DNA of 64,000 nt from an uncultured Dorea sp. (GTDB taxonomy: Bacteria; Bacillota; Clostridia; Lachnospirales; Lachnospiraceae), in contig CAJTYU010000005.1 in NCBI GenBank assembly GCA_910584095.1, positions 1-64,000 of the forward strand, given 5' to 3'. How positions within the stretch are numbered: position 1 is the stretch's first letter; each line of letters begins with the position of its first letter. This document shows, piece by piece, positions 8,303-15,891 of this stretch. The notes under the pieces were generated by a model. It worked only from the letters and a program-made list of their open reading frames with translations. It had not been told where the DNA came from and did no database searches. The translations under genes and the position numbers were made by a program.

Positions 8303-8755
8303 TTACTGCAGCGCTTTCTTATGCTGCATAAGTCCTGCGACAGAACGGCCCACTTTCTGGAAGGGCGTAGGCGGATTCTCAATCTCCTCACCGGAAATAT
8401 ACCTGCAATAGGTAAGGGACGCGTCCCTGACCGCCTTTCTTAGATTCCTGTGCGTCTTCGGCACCTCTTCCCCATTAAGCGCCCCGACGTACGCGCCATG
8501 GAATCCTTCCATCTCTTTAAAACGCGCAAGGCATGTAACGCCTTCCAGTTTCTTTGCTTTCCTGATGATCCCGTCGTCGTCGATCAGAAACAATACGATT
8601 GCCCCTGCGTGGAAACCGCCCGCCTGTCTTCCGCAAACCACTTTTCCCTGCTTCCTGTACTCTGTAAATTCCCTTGCAAAATATTTCATCTGCGCCATGG
8701 AAGCAATTGCCTGAAGCAGAAATGCAATCGCAAATACAAAAACTATTTTTAGCAT
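8303..8755 (-). CDS. gutM: glucitol operon activator GutM
   Basis: A 150-residue protein of the GutM/SrlM family. One N-terminal hydrophobic helix (residues 1-20) is followed by a soluble part with GRQAGGFHAGAIVLFLIDDDG. In enteric bacteria GutM activates the glucitol operon; in Firmicutes it is a membrane-anchored partner of the PRD regulator. It stands directly between that regulator and srlA, which fits a signalling role between transporter and regulator. GGAGGGG lies 8 nt before the ATG. Confidence 0.9.
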   Translation of the reverse strand: MLKIVFVFAIAFLLQAIASMAQMKYFAREFTEYRKQGKVVCGRQAGGFHAGAIVLFLIDDDGIIRKAKKLEGVTCLARFKEMEGFHGAYVGALNGEEVPKTHRNLRKAVRDASLTYCRYISGEEIENPPTPFQKVGRSVAGLMQHKKALQ

Positions 8756-8790
8756 TTTCTTTACCCCTCCGTCCTGTCTTTGTTAACTGG

Positions 8791-10710
8791 TTACTTATTT
8801 GCCTGCCGGTACATTGCTTTCAGCAGTGCGTAAAAGCTGTCTGATTTCGCAATTTTATCCAGCAGGTCCATATCTTGGGAAATACTGATGATCTCGTCAT
8901 ACAGCCTAATCAGCAGGCCGTCGTCGGAATCCACTTTCTCCGGAAGTCCCAGAAGAAAAATGATCCGTATATCATGCTCCCCGGAATGGATCGGCTTGTC
9001 GGATACGCCGATGGCCAGCGCCAGCTTATCCGACGCATACTGGATACTGTGGGGAATGGCAATTGCATGGTCGAACACCATGGTTCCCTTCTCTTCCCGC
9101 CGCTTAAGCCTCTCTGTAAATTCCCCGTCAGCCTTTCCCTGTTCTTTTAAAGCAGACGCCATCCGGTCTATCGCGTCCTCGTAGGAAATGTCCCCCTCAA
9201 AGGCAAAGAACGCTTCCTCTTCCAGAAGTCCGGTCATCATAAACCAATTATTGTCTACCACCGGCACTTCCACCCGGTCCCAATATTTCGCCTTTTCTAT
9301 CTTGTGCATCAGCTCCCGCTCATTAAATACTTCATGAATCCGGATCACCGGCCGGACGCATTCGCAGGGAAGTTTTACCGTGGTAAGTACGATATCAAAT
9401 TCATTCAGAATATCCGAGGTTACATTTTCATCTGCAAAGAGAGTCATCTCCGCGGAACTGTCCAATACCTTTTTAAGCTGCGCTTCCACCAGTCTTGCCG
9501 TAACCCGGCCCGTCCCGCATACGACCGCCGCCCGGAACCGTTTGCTGCGTTTCAAATCATTTTCTGTCAGAAATACTCCAAAGTAGGAAGCCAGATACCC
9601 GCGTTCATCCTCCGATACCTCCAGACTATATTCCCTGCCGATTACGTCCGCCGCAATTCCCGCCATTTCATATGCCAGAGGATATTTGTCCTTCAAATCA
9701 TCCAGCATAGGATTCGCGAGCCTTACGCCAAAACGCAGGCGGTTCATCATAAACATCAGGTGATATAAGAACTCATCCGTAAATTCTCCGCTTATAATGG
9801 AAATGTCCATCTCTGCCTGAATCTCTCTTAGGATTTTGCCCATCAGCACCTTTACTTCCTCATCGAGTTTAATCTTCTGCATGTTCTCGGTATCGGCCGG
9901 CGTCCGCATCCCGATAATCGGCAGCAGCACGAACAGCTTCTCCTCTACCGGAAAGTCAACTTGAAGCATTTTTGCAATCTCGCCGATAAGCTGGTTTACA
10001 ATCAAAAATTCCTGCCGGGATGTCAGATTATAATACTGGTCCGACAAGCTCCCGATATAATGTCCGGTCAGAAACCGGTCCAGCATCAGGGTTATGTACT
10101 GCTCAAATTTAATCTGTACGCTTCTTTCAAAGGAATGTCCGGACAAGGTATCTGCGATCATATCTGCAATCTCTCTGTCCAGAGGATATTCCCCGTAAAT
10201 CTGCTCGTAGTTATTTTCCAGTACATATTTGCGAATATCGCTTTCCTCGCCGCGCAGGCTCATGCCTTTGCTGGTCTGTCCGTAAATTTCCAGACGGTAG
10301 TCGGCAAGCTCGCCTCTGAGCCTTTTTATGTCGCCCACCAGAGTGGTGCGGCCCACATTCATCTCGTAAGCCAACTCGTCCGTAAGAAGGGGTTCTTCTG
10401 TGCGCATCAGCTTTCCAAAAGCATAATCCATCCGGTTGCGGGGTGAATTTAGGAAATCATCGGTCTCTATCATTTTCGCAAACCGCTCTCTGAACCGCTC
10501 CAGATTAAAGATCCTTAAGGAATATTTTCCCTGCTCGCCCATAATCTCCGCACAATCCGCAAGCTCTTCATTTAGCTGCTTAATATCGTTGCGCACTGTT
10601 CTCTCACTCACATCCAGCTTGGCCGCCAAAGTGCCGACTGAGATCACCGAACTCTTTCTAAAAAGCTGCAGCATATTCGCATTTCGGTTATCACTGAACA
10701 AGCTCTTCAA
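8791..10710 (-). CDS. PRD-domain PTS-dependent transcriptional regulator of the sorbitol operon
   Basis: A 639-residue BglG/MtlR-type regulator. In order it has an HTH (about residues 10-60, VISVGTLAAKLDVSERTVRN), a second HTH/Mga-like region (85-150), two PTS-regulation domains (about 165-390), an EIIB-like domain with the phosphoacceptor Cys in VVCGTGRVTARLV, and a C-terminal fructose/mannitol-type EIIA with IAIPHSIQ. Its activity should depend on phosphorylation by HPr and by the sorbitol EIIs. It starts with TTG at 10710, supported by AAAGGAG 9 nt upstream; the next ATG is 12 codons later. The gene sits inside the operon it presumably controls. Confidence 0.9.
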   Translation of the reverse strand: MKSLFSDNRNANMLQLFRKSSVISVGTLAAKLDVSERTVRNDIKQLNEELADCAEIMGEQGKYSLRIFNLERFRERFAKMIETDDFLNSPRNRMDYAFGKLMRTEEPLLTDELAYEMNVGRTTLVGDIKRLRGELADYRLEIYGQTSKGMSLRGEESDIRKYVLENNYEQIYGEYPLDREIADMIADTLSGHSFERSVQIKFEQYITLMLDRFLTGHYIGSLSDQYYNLTSRQEFLIVNQLIGEIAKMLQVDFPVEEKLFVLLPIIGMRTPADTENMQKIKLDEEVKVLMGKILREIQAEMDISIISGEFTDEFLYHLMFMMNRLRFGVRLANPMLDDLKDKYPLAYEMAGIAADVIGREYSLEVSEDERGYLASYFGVFLTENDLKRSKRFRAAVVCGTGRVTARLVEAQLKKVLDSSAEMTLFADENVTSDILNEFDIVLTTVKLPCECVRPVIRIHEVFNERELMHKIEKAKYWDRVEVPVVDNNWFMMTGLLEEEAFFAFEGDISYEDAIDRMASALKEQGKADGEFTERLKRREEKGTMVFDHAIAIPHSIQYASDKLALAIGVSDKPIHSGEHDIRIIFLLGLPEKVDSDDGLLIRLYDEIISISQDMDLLDKIAKSDSFYALLKAMYRQANK

Positions 10711-10747
10711 CTGTCAGCACTCCTTTCTCTCTTCTGCGTATCCTTCC

Positions 10748-11548
10748 CTATCCGCGAGACTTTCCTCCAGAAATATTAATGGTCGTTCCCGCAATATAGC
10801 TTGCGCGGTCAGAAACCAAATACGCTACCAGATCACCAACCTCGTCAAGCTTTCCGTCGCGGCCCATCGGAATCACTTTCGTATAATCCGTGGACAGTTC
10901 TTCCGGCTTACACCCCCTTGTATATGCCAGCGCCTCGTTATAAGCCGCTGTCCGAAGCCCCGTCGCCTCCATAATTCCGGGCGCGCATGCCAGCACGCGG
11001 ATATTGTATTTGCCAAGCTCCTTCGCCCATGAGCGGGTAAAGCTGTCTACCGCCCCCTTTGTTGCGGAGTACGCCGACTGTCCCTGCGAGCCTTCCTTTC
11101 CAGATTCAGAGGACATATTTACAATCACGCCTCCGCCTTGCTTTAACATCTGCTTTGCGCAGGCCTGTGCGCAAAGGAACACGCCCTTTACATTTACTGC
11201 AAACATCTTGTTAAAGGAATCGTCGTTCAGCTCATACTGCGGCTTCTCTCCGACAACGTCAACCAGAAGCCTTGGAAGATTGATCCCCGCATTATTTACC
11301 AATGCGTCAATCCTGCCATATTTTGCTACTACCGCGTCTGCCATCGCCTTTACGCTGTCTGCATCGGTAACGTTGCACTGAACGCAATACGCGCCGTCCA
11401 TCAAAGTCCCCGTCTCTACATTCATGTCTACGATCACCGCGTTAGCTCCTACGCCCATCAGCCTCTCTACTACATGCTTGCCGATACCGGACGCGCCGCC
11501 TGTTACAATCACGACCTTATCTTCCAGCTCAAGCCAGTTCTTATCCAT
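10748..11548 (-). CDS. srlD: sorbitol-6-phosphate 2-dehydrogenase (SDR family)
   Basis: A 266-residue short-chain dehydrogenase that oxidises sorbitol 6-phosphate to fructose 6-phosphate with NAD+. The NAD motif TGGASGIGKH is at about residues 16-25, NNAG near residue 87, and the catalytic Ser-Tyr-Lys lie in NMSSESG and SAYSATK. The assignment to sorbitol 6-phosphate rests on the operon, since SDR sequences alone are ambiguous. It is the first gene after the operon promoter, with AGAAGGAGG ahead of the ATG. Confidence 0.9.
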   Translation of the reverse strand: MDKNWLELEDKVVIVTGGASGIGKHVVERLMGVGANAVIVDMNVETGTLMDGAYCVQCNVTDADSVKAMADAVVAKYGRIDALVNNAGINLPRLLVDVVGEKPQYELNDDSFNKMFAVNVKGVFLCAQACAKQMLKQGGGVIVNMSSESGKEGSQGQSAYSATKGAVDSFTRSWAKELGKYNIRVLACAPGIMEATGLRTAAYNEALAYTRGCKPEELSTDYTKVIPMGRDGKLDEVGDLVAYLVSDRASYIAGTTINISGGKSRG

Positions 11549-11651
11549 TTCTTTCTCCTCCTTCTGATACCTTGCCTTTCTTTTATGAACCCATTGTACA
11601 TAACAGAAACTAAGTCTTTAATACCAGCTTTTTCTCACCCATGGAAATGAA

Positions 11652-11676
11652 TTAGTTCATCGTTTTTCCTCCTTTT
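11652..11676 (-). other. Shine-Dalgarno plus two-codon ORF in the srl leader
   Basis: The srlD leader on the minus strand contains AAAAGGAGG followed 7 nt later by ATG AAC TAA. The same frame continues after the TAA as ten more codons from an ATG and then stops at TAG. This is either a minimal start-stop leader ORF or a leader peptide interrupted by a nonsense codon. Confidence 0.4.
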
Positions 11677-11739
11677 GGAAATCCGTTTTTTTGTCTATTT
11701 TTGCAATACTTTTATTAAATATTTTATTAAAGTGATTTT

Positions 11740-11767
11740 ATTATAACACAAGACCAAAGAAAGTCAA
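11740..11767 (-). promoter_or_regulatory. sorbitol operon promoter
   Basis: The minus strand shows TTGACT (11767-11762), a 16-nt spacer and TATAAT (11745-11740). The leader to the srlD ATG is about 185 nt. The 321 nt between srlD and the 2H phosphoesterase gene hold this promoter, the small leader ORF and the terminator at 11802-11831. Confidence 0.8.
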
Positions 11768-11801
11768 TACGTTAATAAAGAAATAAAGAGAAACAAAAAT
11801 A

Positions 11802-11831
11802 TCCCGGTTACCGCTCTCACGATAACCGGGA
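11802..11831 (-). terminator. terminator of the 2H phosphoesterase gene
   Basis: TCCCGGTTA (11802-11810) pairs with TAACCGGGA (11823-11831). On the minus strand the stem is followed by ATATTTTTGTTTC, a good U tract. Confidence 0.85.
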
Positions 11832-11870
11832 CATCTCCCTCTCTCTTATTTCTTTTCTCTCTAAAATCAG

Positions 11871-12410
11871 TTACTCTTTCTCCGGCAGTTCCCACACCTT
11901 AATATCCTGATAAGGGTTGCTCCGCGCCAGCCCAATCCTTGTTCCCTTTCCAGTAAAAGGAGTAAAATCCGCCTGCAGGATATGGAATCCGGCAAGCATC
12001 TGCTTCTCTGACAGGGTCCGGGCTATCGTAGTATGGGGAATCCAGCCGAAGGGCCGGTATCGGTTTATCCCTTCTCCCGCATTTCGGCCCGCCCTTTCTG
12101 CGGCCGCATTTGCAGATACGCAAAGCTCGTGCAGATACAGGCTCAAAACCGGCAGAAGAAACAATACGCGGGGCTTAAAGCTTCCAACCCCAGCCCAGTC
12201 AATACTTCCCGCATGCCACAAACCGGCGCATGCATCCAGCGCTGCAATCAGCTCCCTTTCCCTCTTACTATTACATGCCGCTATCGTAAGATGGGGCAAA
12301 ATCTGATGCTCCAGCATATAGAAGTTCCCTGTTTTTTCTGCCGTTCTCTTGATATACTTCTGTAATATCCGTTCTGTCTCTTCATCAAAATACAGCGAAA
12401 CCAAATACAT
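11871..12410 (-). CDS. 2H phosphoesterase / RNA 2',3'-cyclic phosphodiesterase family protein
   Basis: A 179-residue LigT-like protein with the two signature motifs of the 2H superfamily, PHLTIAA and PHTTIAR. Each gives a catalytic His and Thr. Members hydrolyse cyclic phosphates on RNA ends or nucleotides, and the true substrate here is unknown. The ATG at 12410, after AGGAAAGG, is preferred to a TTG 12 codons upstream. The gene follows the CDF transporter by 43 nt and ends at a strong hairpin. Confidence 0.85.
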   Translation of the reverse strand: MYLVSLYFDEETERILQKYIKRTAEKTGNFYMLEHQILPHLTIAACNSKRERELIAALDACAGLWHAGSIDWAGVGSFKPRVLFLLPVLSLYLHELCVSANAAAERAGRNAGEGINRYRPFGWIPHTTIARTLSEKQMLAGFHILQADFTPFTGKGTRIGLARSNPYQDIKVWELPEKE

Positions 12411-12453
12411 GGACTTAATCCTTTCCTGATCAGTAAAATAGTTCAATTCTACC

Positions 12454-13326
12454 CTAAACCGGATTCATGTGAATCAGTATGTGCTTAATCTTCGGCCATC
12501 CTTCTTCAATCGCATCGTGTACCTGCTCGGCGATCGCATGGCTTTCCCCAAGAGAAAGCTCCTTATCTGCCCCAATCTCCATCTCAACATATATCTTATT
12601 GCCAAACATCCGGGTTCTCAGCAGATCCACCTGCAGCACGCCCGCAATCCCAAGGGCACATTCCTTAAGCTCCTTCTCTGTCTGCTCATTGCATGACTTA
12701 TCCACCATCTTATCAACCGCGTCCTTGAAAATATCCAGCGCCGCTTTTTCAATAAAGCCACAGATAACAATGCTCGCAGCCGGTTCCATAACCGGATAGC
12801 CCATAATAGCGCCGCCGATACCAATCAATGCGCCTATGGAAGATAAGGAATCCGACCGGTGATGCCATGCATCCGCCATCAGCGCACTGGAATCAATCTT
12901 CTTTGCATAGTGTCTGGTATACCAGAACATAGCCTCTTTCACCCCAATGGATACTGCCGCGGCAACAAGAGCCAGCATCCCCGGAACACCCGCCGCATAC
13001 TCTCCCCGCGCCAGTTTCCCGGCCGCAGAATACCCAATGCCCAGGCCCGTAACTGCAAGCACGGTAGACAGGACAATCGCCGCAACACATTCCAGCCTTT
13101 CATGCCCAAAAGGATGTTCCTTATCCGATTCTTTACTTGCCATCTTCACGCCGGCTACTACAACAATACTGCTGAACACATCCGACGCGGAATGGACCGC
13201 ATCGCTGACCATTGCGCCTGAATGGGCAATGACCCCGGCAAAAAACTTAAATAACGAAAGTATTAAATTCCATATTATACTGACCAGAGATACCCTGACC
13301 GCTGTTTTCTCAAAATAATGTTCCAT
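12454..13326 (-). CDS. cation diffusion facilitator family transporter
   Basis: A 290-residue inner-membrane transporter of the CDF family. It exports divalent metals such as Zn2+, Fe2+ or Mn2+ against protons. The two metal-site motifs are DAVHSASDVFSS (helix II) and DAWHHRSDSLSS (helix V). The His-rich HPFGHERLE loop and the C-terminal cytoplasmic dimerisation domain (about 205-290) are present. The DxxxD/HxxxD arrangement alone does not settle the metal. GGGAGG lies 7 nt before the ATG. It lies between def and the 2H phosphoesterase. Confidence 0.93.
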   Translation of the reverse strand: MEHYFEKTAVRVSLVSIIWNLILSLFKFFAGVIAHSGAMVSDAVHSASDVFSSIVVVAGVKMASKESDKEHPFGHERLECVAAIVLSTVLAVTGLGIGYSAAGKLARGEYAAGVPGMLALVAAAVSIGVKEAMFWYTRHYAKKIDSSALMADAWHHRSDSLSSIGALIGIGGAIMGYPVMEPAASIVICGFIEKAALDIFKDAVDKMVDKSCNEQTEKELKECALGIAGVLQVDLLRTRMFGNKIYVEMEIGADKELSLGESHAIAEQVHDAIEEGWPKIKHILIHMNPV

Positions 13327-13418
13327 TCCATAACCTCCCGCAACGATTCATACCAATCAGTCCTCTGCAGTATATCCTTCCTCATTTCTCCAAACGTATT
13401 GCCGTTTTATTTGCTTTC

Positions 13419-13901
13419 CTATTTCTCTTTCATAACAAAAGACTTATGATCCACTGCTCTCATGGTAGCCAAAATCCCATCCAGATGATCGTACTCATGC
13501 TGAATCAGCTCCGCCATATCGTCATTCATTTTCATCTCCTGCATCTCCCAGTTCTCGTCCCTGTACCGCAGGATACAATGACGGTAACGGCAAACCCTCA
13601 CCAGAAGTCCGGGAAACGACATACAATCGTCCATCAGCTCCATCTTCTCATCTCCCAGAAATTCCAGCGAAGGGTTGATGATTACATAGGGCTTATCTGT
13701 CAAAATGCAGATCATCCTCTTGCGCACTCCAATCTGCGGCGCGGCGATTGCTCTGCCGAAGCCGTAATCCCTTCGGATCCCTTTGATACAGTCAAACATA
13801 TCCTCATAAACGGAGCGCAGATCTTCTAATTCTTCCTTTTTTACTTCTTCGCTCACCTGATACAGTCTAGGATCCCCAAGCAATAATATTTTTCGTTCCA
13901 T
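13419..13901 (-). CDS. def: peptide deformylase, divergent form
   Basis: A 160-residue deformylase, which removes the formyl group from nascent N-termini using a metal ion. Motif 1 reads GRAIAAPQ and motif 3 is intact as QHEYDHLDG. Motif 2, usually EGCLS, is DDCMS. The metal ligands Cys and the two His are all present, so activity is possible, but both residues before the Cys are changed. The ATG at 13901 with AAAAGGA upstream is preferred to one nine codons earlier. This form is probably a second deformylase beside a canonical def elsewhere in the genome. Confidence 0.87.
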   Translation of the reverse strand: MERKILLLGDPRLYQVSEEVKKEELEDLRSVYEDMFDCIKGIRRDYGFGRAIAAPQIGVRKRMICILTDKPYVIINPSLEFLGDEKMELMDDCMSFPGLLVRVCRYRHCILRYRDENWEMQEMKMNDDMAELIQHEYDHLDGILATMRAVDHKSFVMKEK

Positions 13902-13920
13902 ATGCCGTCCTTTTTTCCAT

Positions 13921-13961
13921 AACATCATAAGGCCAAAAGAGCTTTTGACCTAACATCATAA
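13921..13961. repeat. palindrome flanked by 10-bp direct repeats
   Basis: AACATCATAA occurs at 13921-13930 and again at 13952-13961. Between them is GGCCAAAAG-AG-CTTTTGACC, a palindrome with one mismatch. The block lies immediately upstream of def. It may be an operator region or a small inserted hairpin with duplicated target. Confidence 0.5.
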
Positions 13962-14059
13962 TAACGGTGAGCGTATAATCCCCTACGTCCGCCGCTATAT
14001 ATTGTATCCCTGTTATTCCTTCGCGTCAACTGTCTCCTTGCCGTTAGTTTTGGCTTCCC

Positions 14060-14689
14060 TTAAAACTCCATATGCTCCGTGATATCCGCCCATGCCTCGT
14101 CGTCAATCTCCTCCCCGCGAAACAACAGTTTCTTATCTGCATCTGTAATCCTCCTGATTACCTTGCAGGGATTGCCAGCGGCTACGCACCAGTCTGGAAT
14201 ATCCTTGGTTACCACGCTGCCGGCTCCGATCACCACGTTATTCCCGATGGTTACGCCGGGACAGATAACCGAATTTCCCCCAATCCATACGTTATCCCCG
14301 ATCACGACTTCCTTACCATATTCATATTCCGAATTGCGGGTAACCGGATGAATGGGATGCCCGGCCGTATAAACCGCCACATTCGGAGCCATCTGGCAGT
14401 TATCCCCGATTCGGATCTTCGCCACGTCCAGCAGCGTGCAGTTATAATTGGCGAAGAAATTCTTCCCCACCTCAATGTGCTTCCCATAATCACAATAAAA
14501 CGGCGGATTGATAAAAGCTCCGTCCGACTTCCCCAGAAGCTCTTTCACCACCTCCTGCAGACCGTCAAAATCAGACCGATCCATAAAATTCAGTTTCTGT
14601 AAAATTCTCCTGCATACCGCCTGTTCCTCAAAAATACTCTTATCGGAAATATACGCCATACCAGCGTCTCTTCTCTCTTTATTCGTCAT
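14060..14689 (-). CDS. sugar O-acetyltransferase (maltose/galactoside acetyltransferase family)
   Basis: A 209-residue left-handed beta-helix acetyltransferase of the LacA/Maa type. It transfers acetyl from acetyl-CoA to a sugar hydroxyl. An N-terminal Mac domain (about residues 1-60) precedes hexapeptide repeats such as IGDNVWIGGNSVICPGVTIG. The catalytic His is in YTAGHPIHP, and AAGNPCKVIR closes the helix as usual. AGGAGG lies 7 nt before the ATG at 14689, which rules out the longer reading. The gene stands alone. Confidence 0.93.
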   Translation of the reverse strand: MTNKERRDAGMAYISDKSIFEEQAVCRRILQKLNFMDRSDFDGLQEVVKELLGKSDGAFINPPFYCDYGKHIEVGKNFFANYNCTLLDVAKIRIGDNCQMAPNVAVYTAGHPIHPVTRNSEYEYGKEVVIGDNVWIGGNSVICPGVTIGNNVVIGAGSVVTKDIPDWCVAAGNPCKVIRRITDADKKLLFRGEEIDDEAWADITEHMEF

Positions 14690-15007
14690 TGTAAAACCTC
14701 CTGCTATGCTGCCATTACTCGAAAAGCCGTCTTTTACCATCTCAATTATATCATTTTCACACTTTGTTTTCTATAAAAAATCCCCTTGCCGCGCAAATAG
14801 CGGCTCCAGCGCGTTACGGTTTACACGTCACCTGCCGGACGCGGGCTGAATCAGGAGCATGTTCGTTTATCATAAAATACATTTTCATTTACCGTGTTCT
14901 GAGACCGCCCTATACTTGTCAGCAAACACTTTTGGCGTTATAATAATAGCGGCAATTCAAGATTTGTAAAAGAGACTATTTTAAATAATAAAAAGAGGTG
15001 TATGGCA
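14690..15007. other. intergenic region between acetyltransferase and isomerase genes
   Basis: This divergent spacer of about 318 nt holds the promoter of the plus-strand gene at 14916-14944 and a short sequence, GACGCGG-N3-GAATCAGGA, near 14839 that recurs at about 1355. I see no further gene or RNA in it. Confidence 0.5.
14916..14944 (+). promoter_or_regulatory. promoter of the isomerase/epimerase gene
   Basis: TTGTCA (14916-14921), a 17-nt spacer and TATAAT (14939-14944) form a strong sigmaA promoter. The leader to the start codon is about 55 nt. Confidence 0.8.
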
Positions 15008-15820
15008 ATGAAAATCGGATGCTGTGTGAATTTCTTGCCCAAGGAAGCTGACGACCCAGGGGTATGCTATGCCAAAACGATCAAAGATGCAGGATATGAC
15101 TATATTGAACTGCCTATTGGTCAAATAAACCTCCTCAGCGAAGATAAATTCGTCCAGCTACAAAAAGAACTGGACGAAACGGGCATTCCGGTATATGCCT
15201 GCAATAATTTCTTTGTCCCGGAGCTGAAACTAGTGGGAGAAAAGGTGGAGCAGGCAAAAATCCGCGCCTTTTACACCAGCGCTTTAAACCGGGCGCAGCT
15301 TTTGGGATGCAAATATGTAGTCTTTGGCAGTCCATGGTCCAAAAGCCGCCCGGACGGATTTCCTTATGAACAAGCTTTCGCGCAGTTGATCCAGTTGTGC
15401 AGAGAACTCGGAGACGCGGCCGGCGAGCGCGGCATTACAATAGCTCTTGAGCCTAATAACCGCATGGAAACAAATATGCTAAACACATTTTCCGACGTGG
15501 TCGCGATGGCTAAAGCGGCAAACCACCCAAATATTCGCTGTCTTCAGGATTACTACCATTTAAAAATTGAGCATGATACCGTAGACAGCCTGCTTGAATA
15601 TGGTAATGAATTTTTAGTTCACTCCCATTTCGCCAAACTGGAGGGCCGCGGCTTTCCAAAGGACTGGACAGAGGACGAATATTATCCGATTTATTTTAAG
15701 GCGCTGAAAACCATTGGATACAAGGGCGGGGTTAGTATGGAGGGACTCCCTGTCAGCCGGGACAGCTTTGCAAAAGAGGCAAAAACAGCCTGTGCTTTCC
15801 TGCGTAAAGCCGCCCGGTAG
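15008..15820 (+). CDS. sugar phosphate isomerase/epimerase-like TIM barrel protein
   Basis: A 270-residue protein of the xylose-isomerase-like TIM barrel group (AP_endonuc_2). Visible elements are DAGYDYIELPIGQ near residue 30, GCKYVVFGSPWS near 100, IALEPNNRMETNML near 145, QDYYHLKIE near 180, HSHFAKLEGRG near 200 and VSMEGLP near 245. The Glu, Asp/His and Glu metal ligands of the fold appear to be present. The substrate cannot be told; neighbours give no pathway. The ATG at 15008 has AGAGG 9 nt upstream; one two codons earlier is only 3 nt from it. Confidence 0.8.
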   Translation: MKIGCCVNFLPKEADDPGVCYAKTIKDAGYDYIELPIGQINLLSEDKFVQLQKELDETGIPVYACNNFFVPELKLVGEKVEQAKIRAFYTSALNRAQLLGCKYVVFGSPWSKSRPDGFPYEQAFAQLIQLCRELGDAAGERGITIALEPNNRMETNMLNTFSDVVAMAKAANHPNIRCLQDYYHLKIEHDTVDSLLEYGNEFLVHSHFAKLEGRGFPKDWTEDEYYPIYFKALKTIGYKGGVSMEGLPVSRDSFAKEAKTACAFLRKAAR

Positions 15821-15891
15821 TTACTGAATGATACGACGGATGATTTTGGATGCCATACCTTCGGACTCACTCCCGCTTATTTTGCCCCTGC

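Noticed and set aside
14060..14740. 226-residue form of the O-acetyltransferase
   Set aside because: The ATG at 14689 has AGGAGG at 7 nt and matches the family start; the 17 extra residues are unlike any member.
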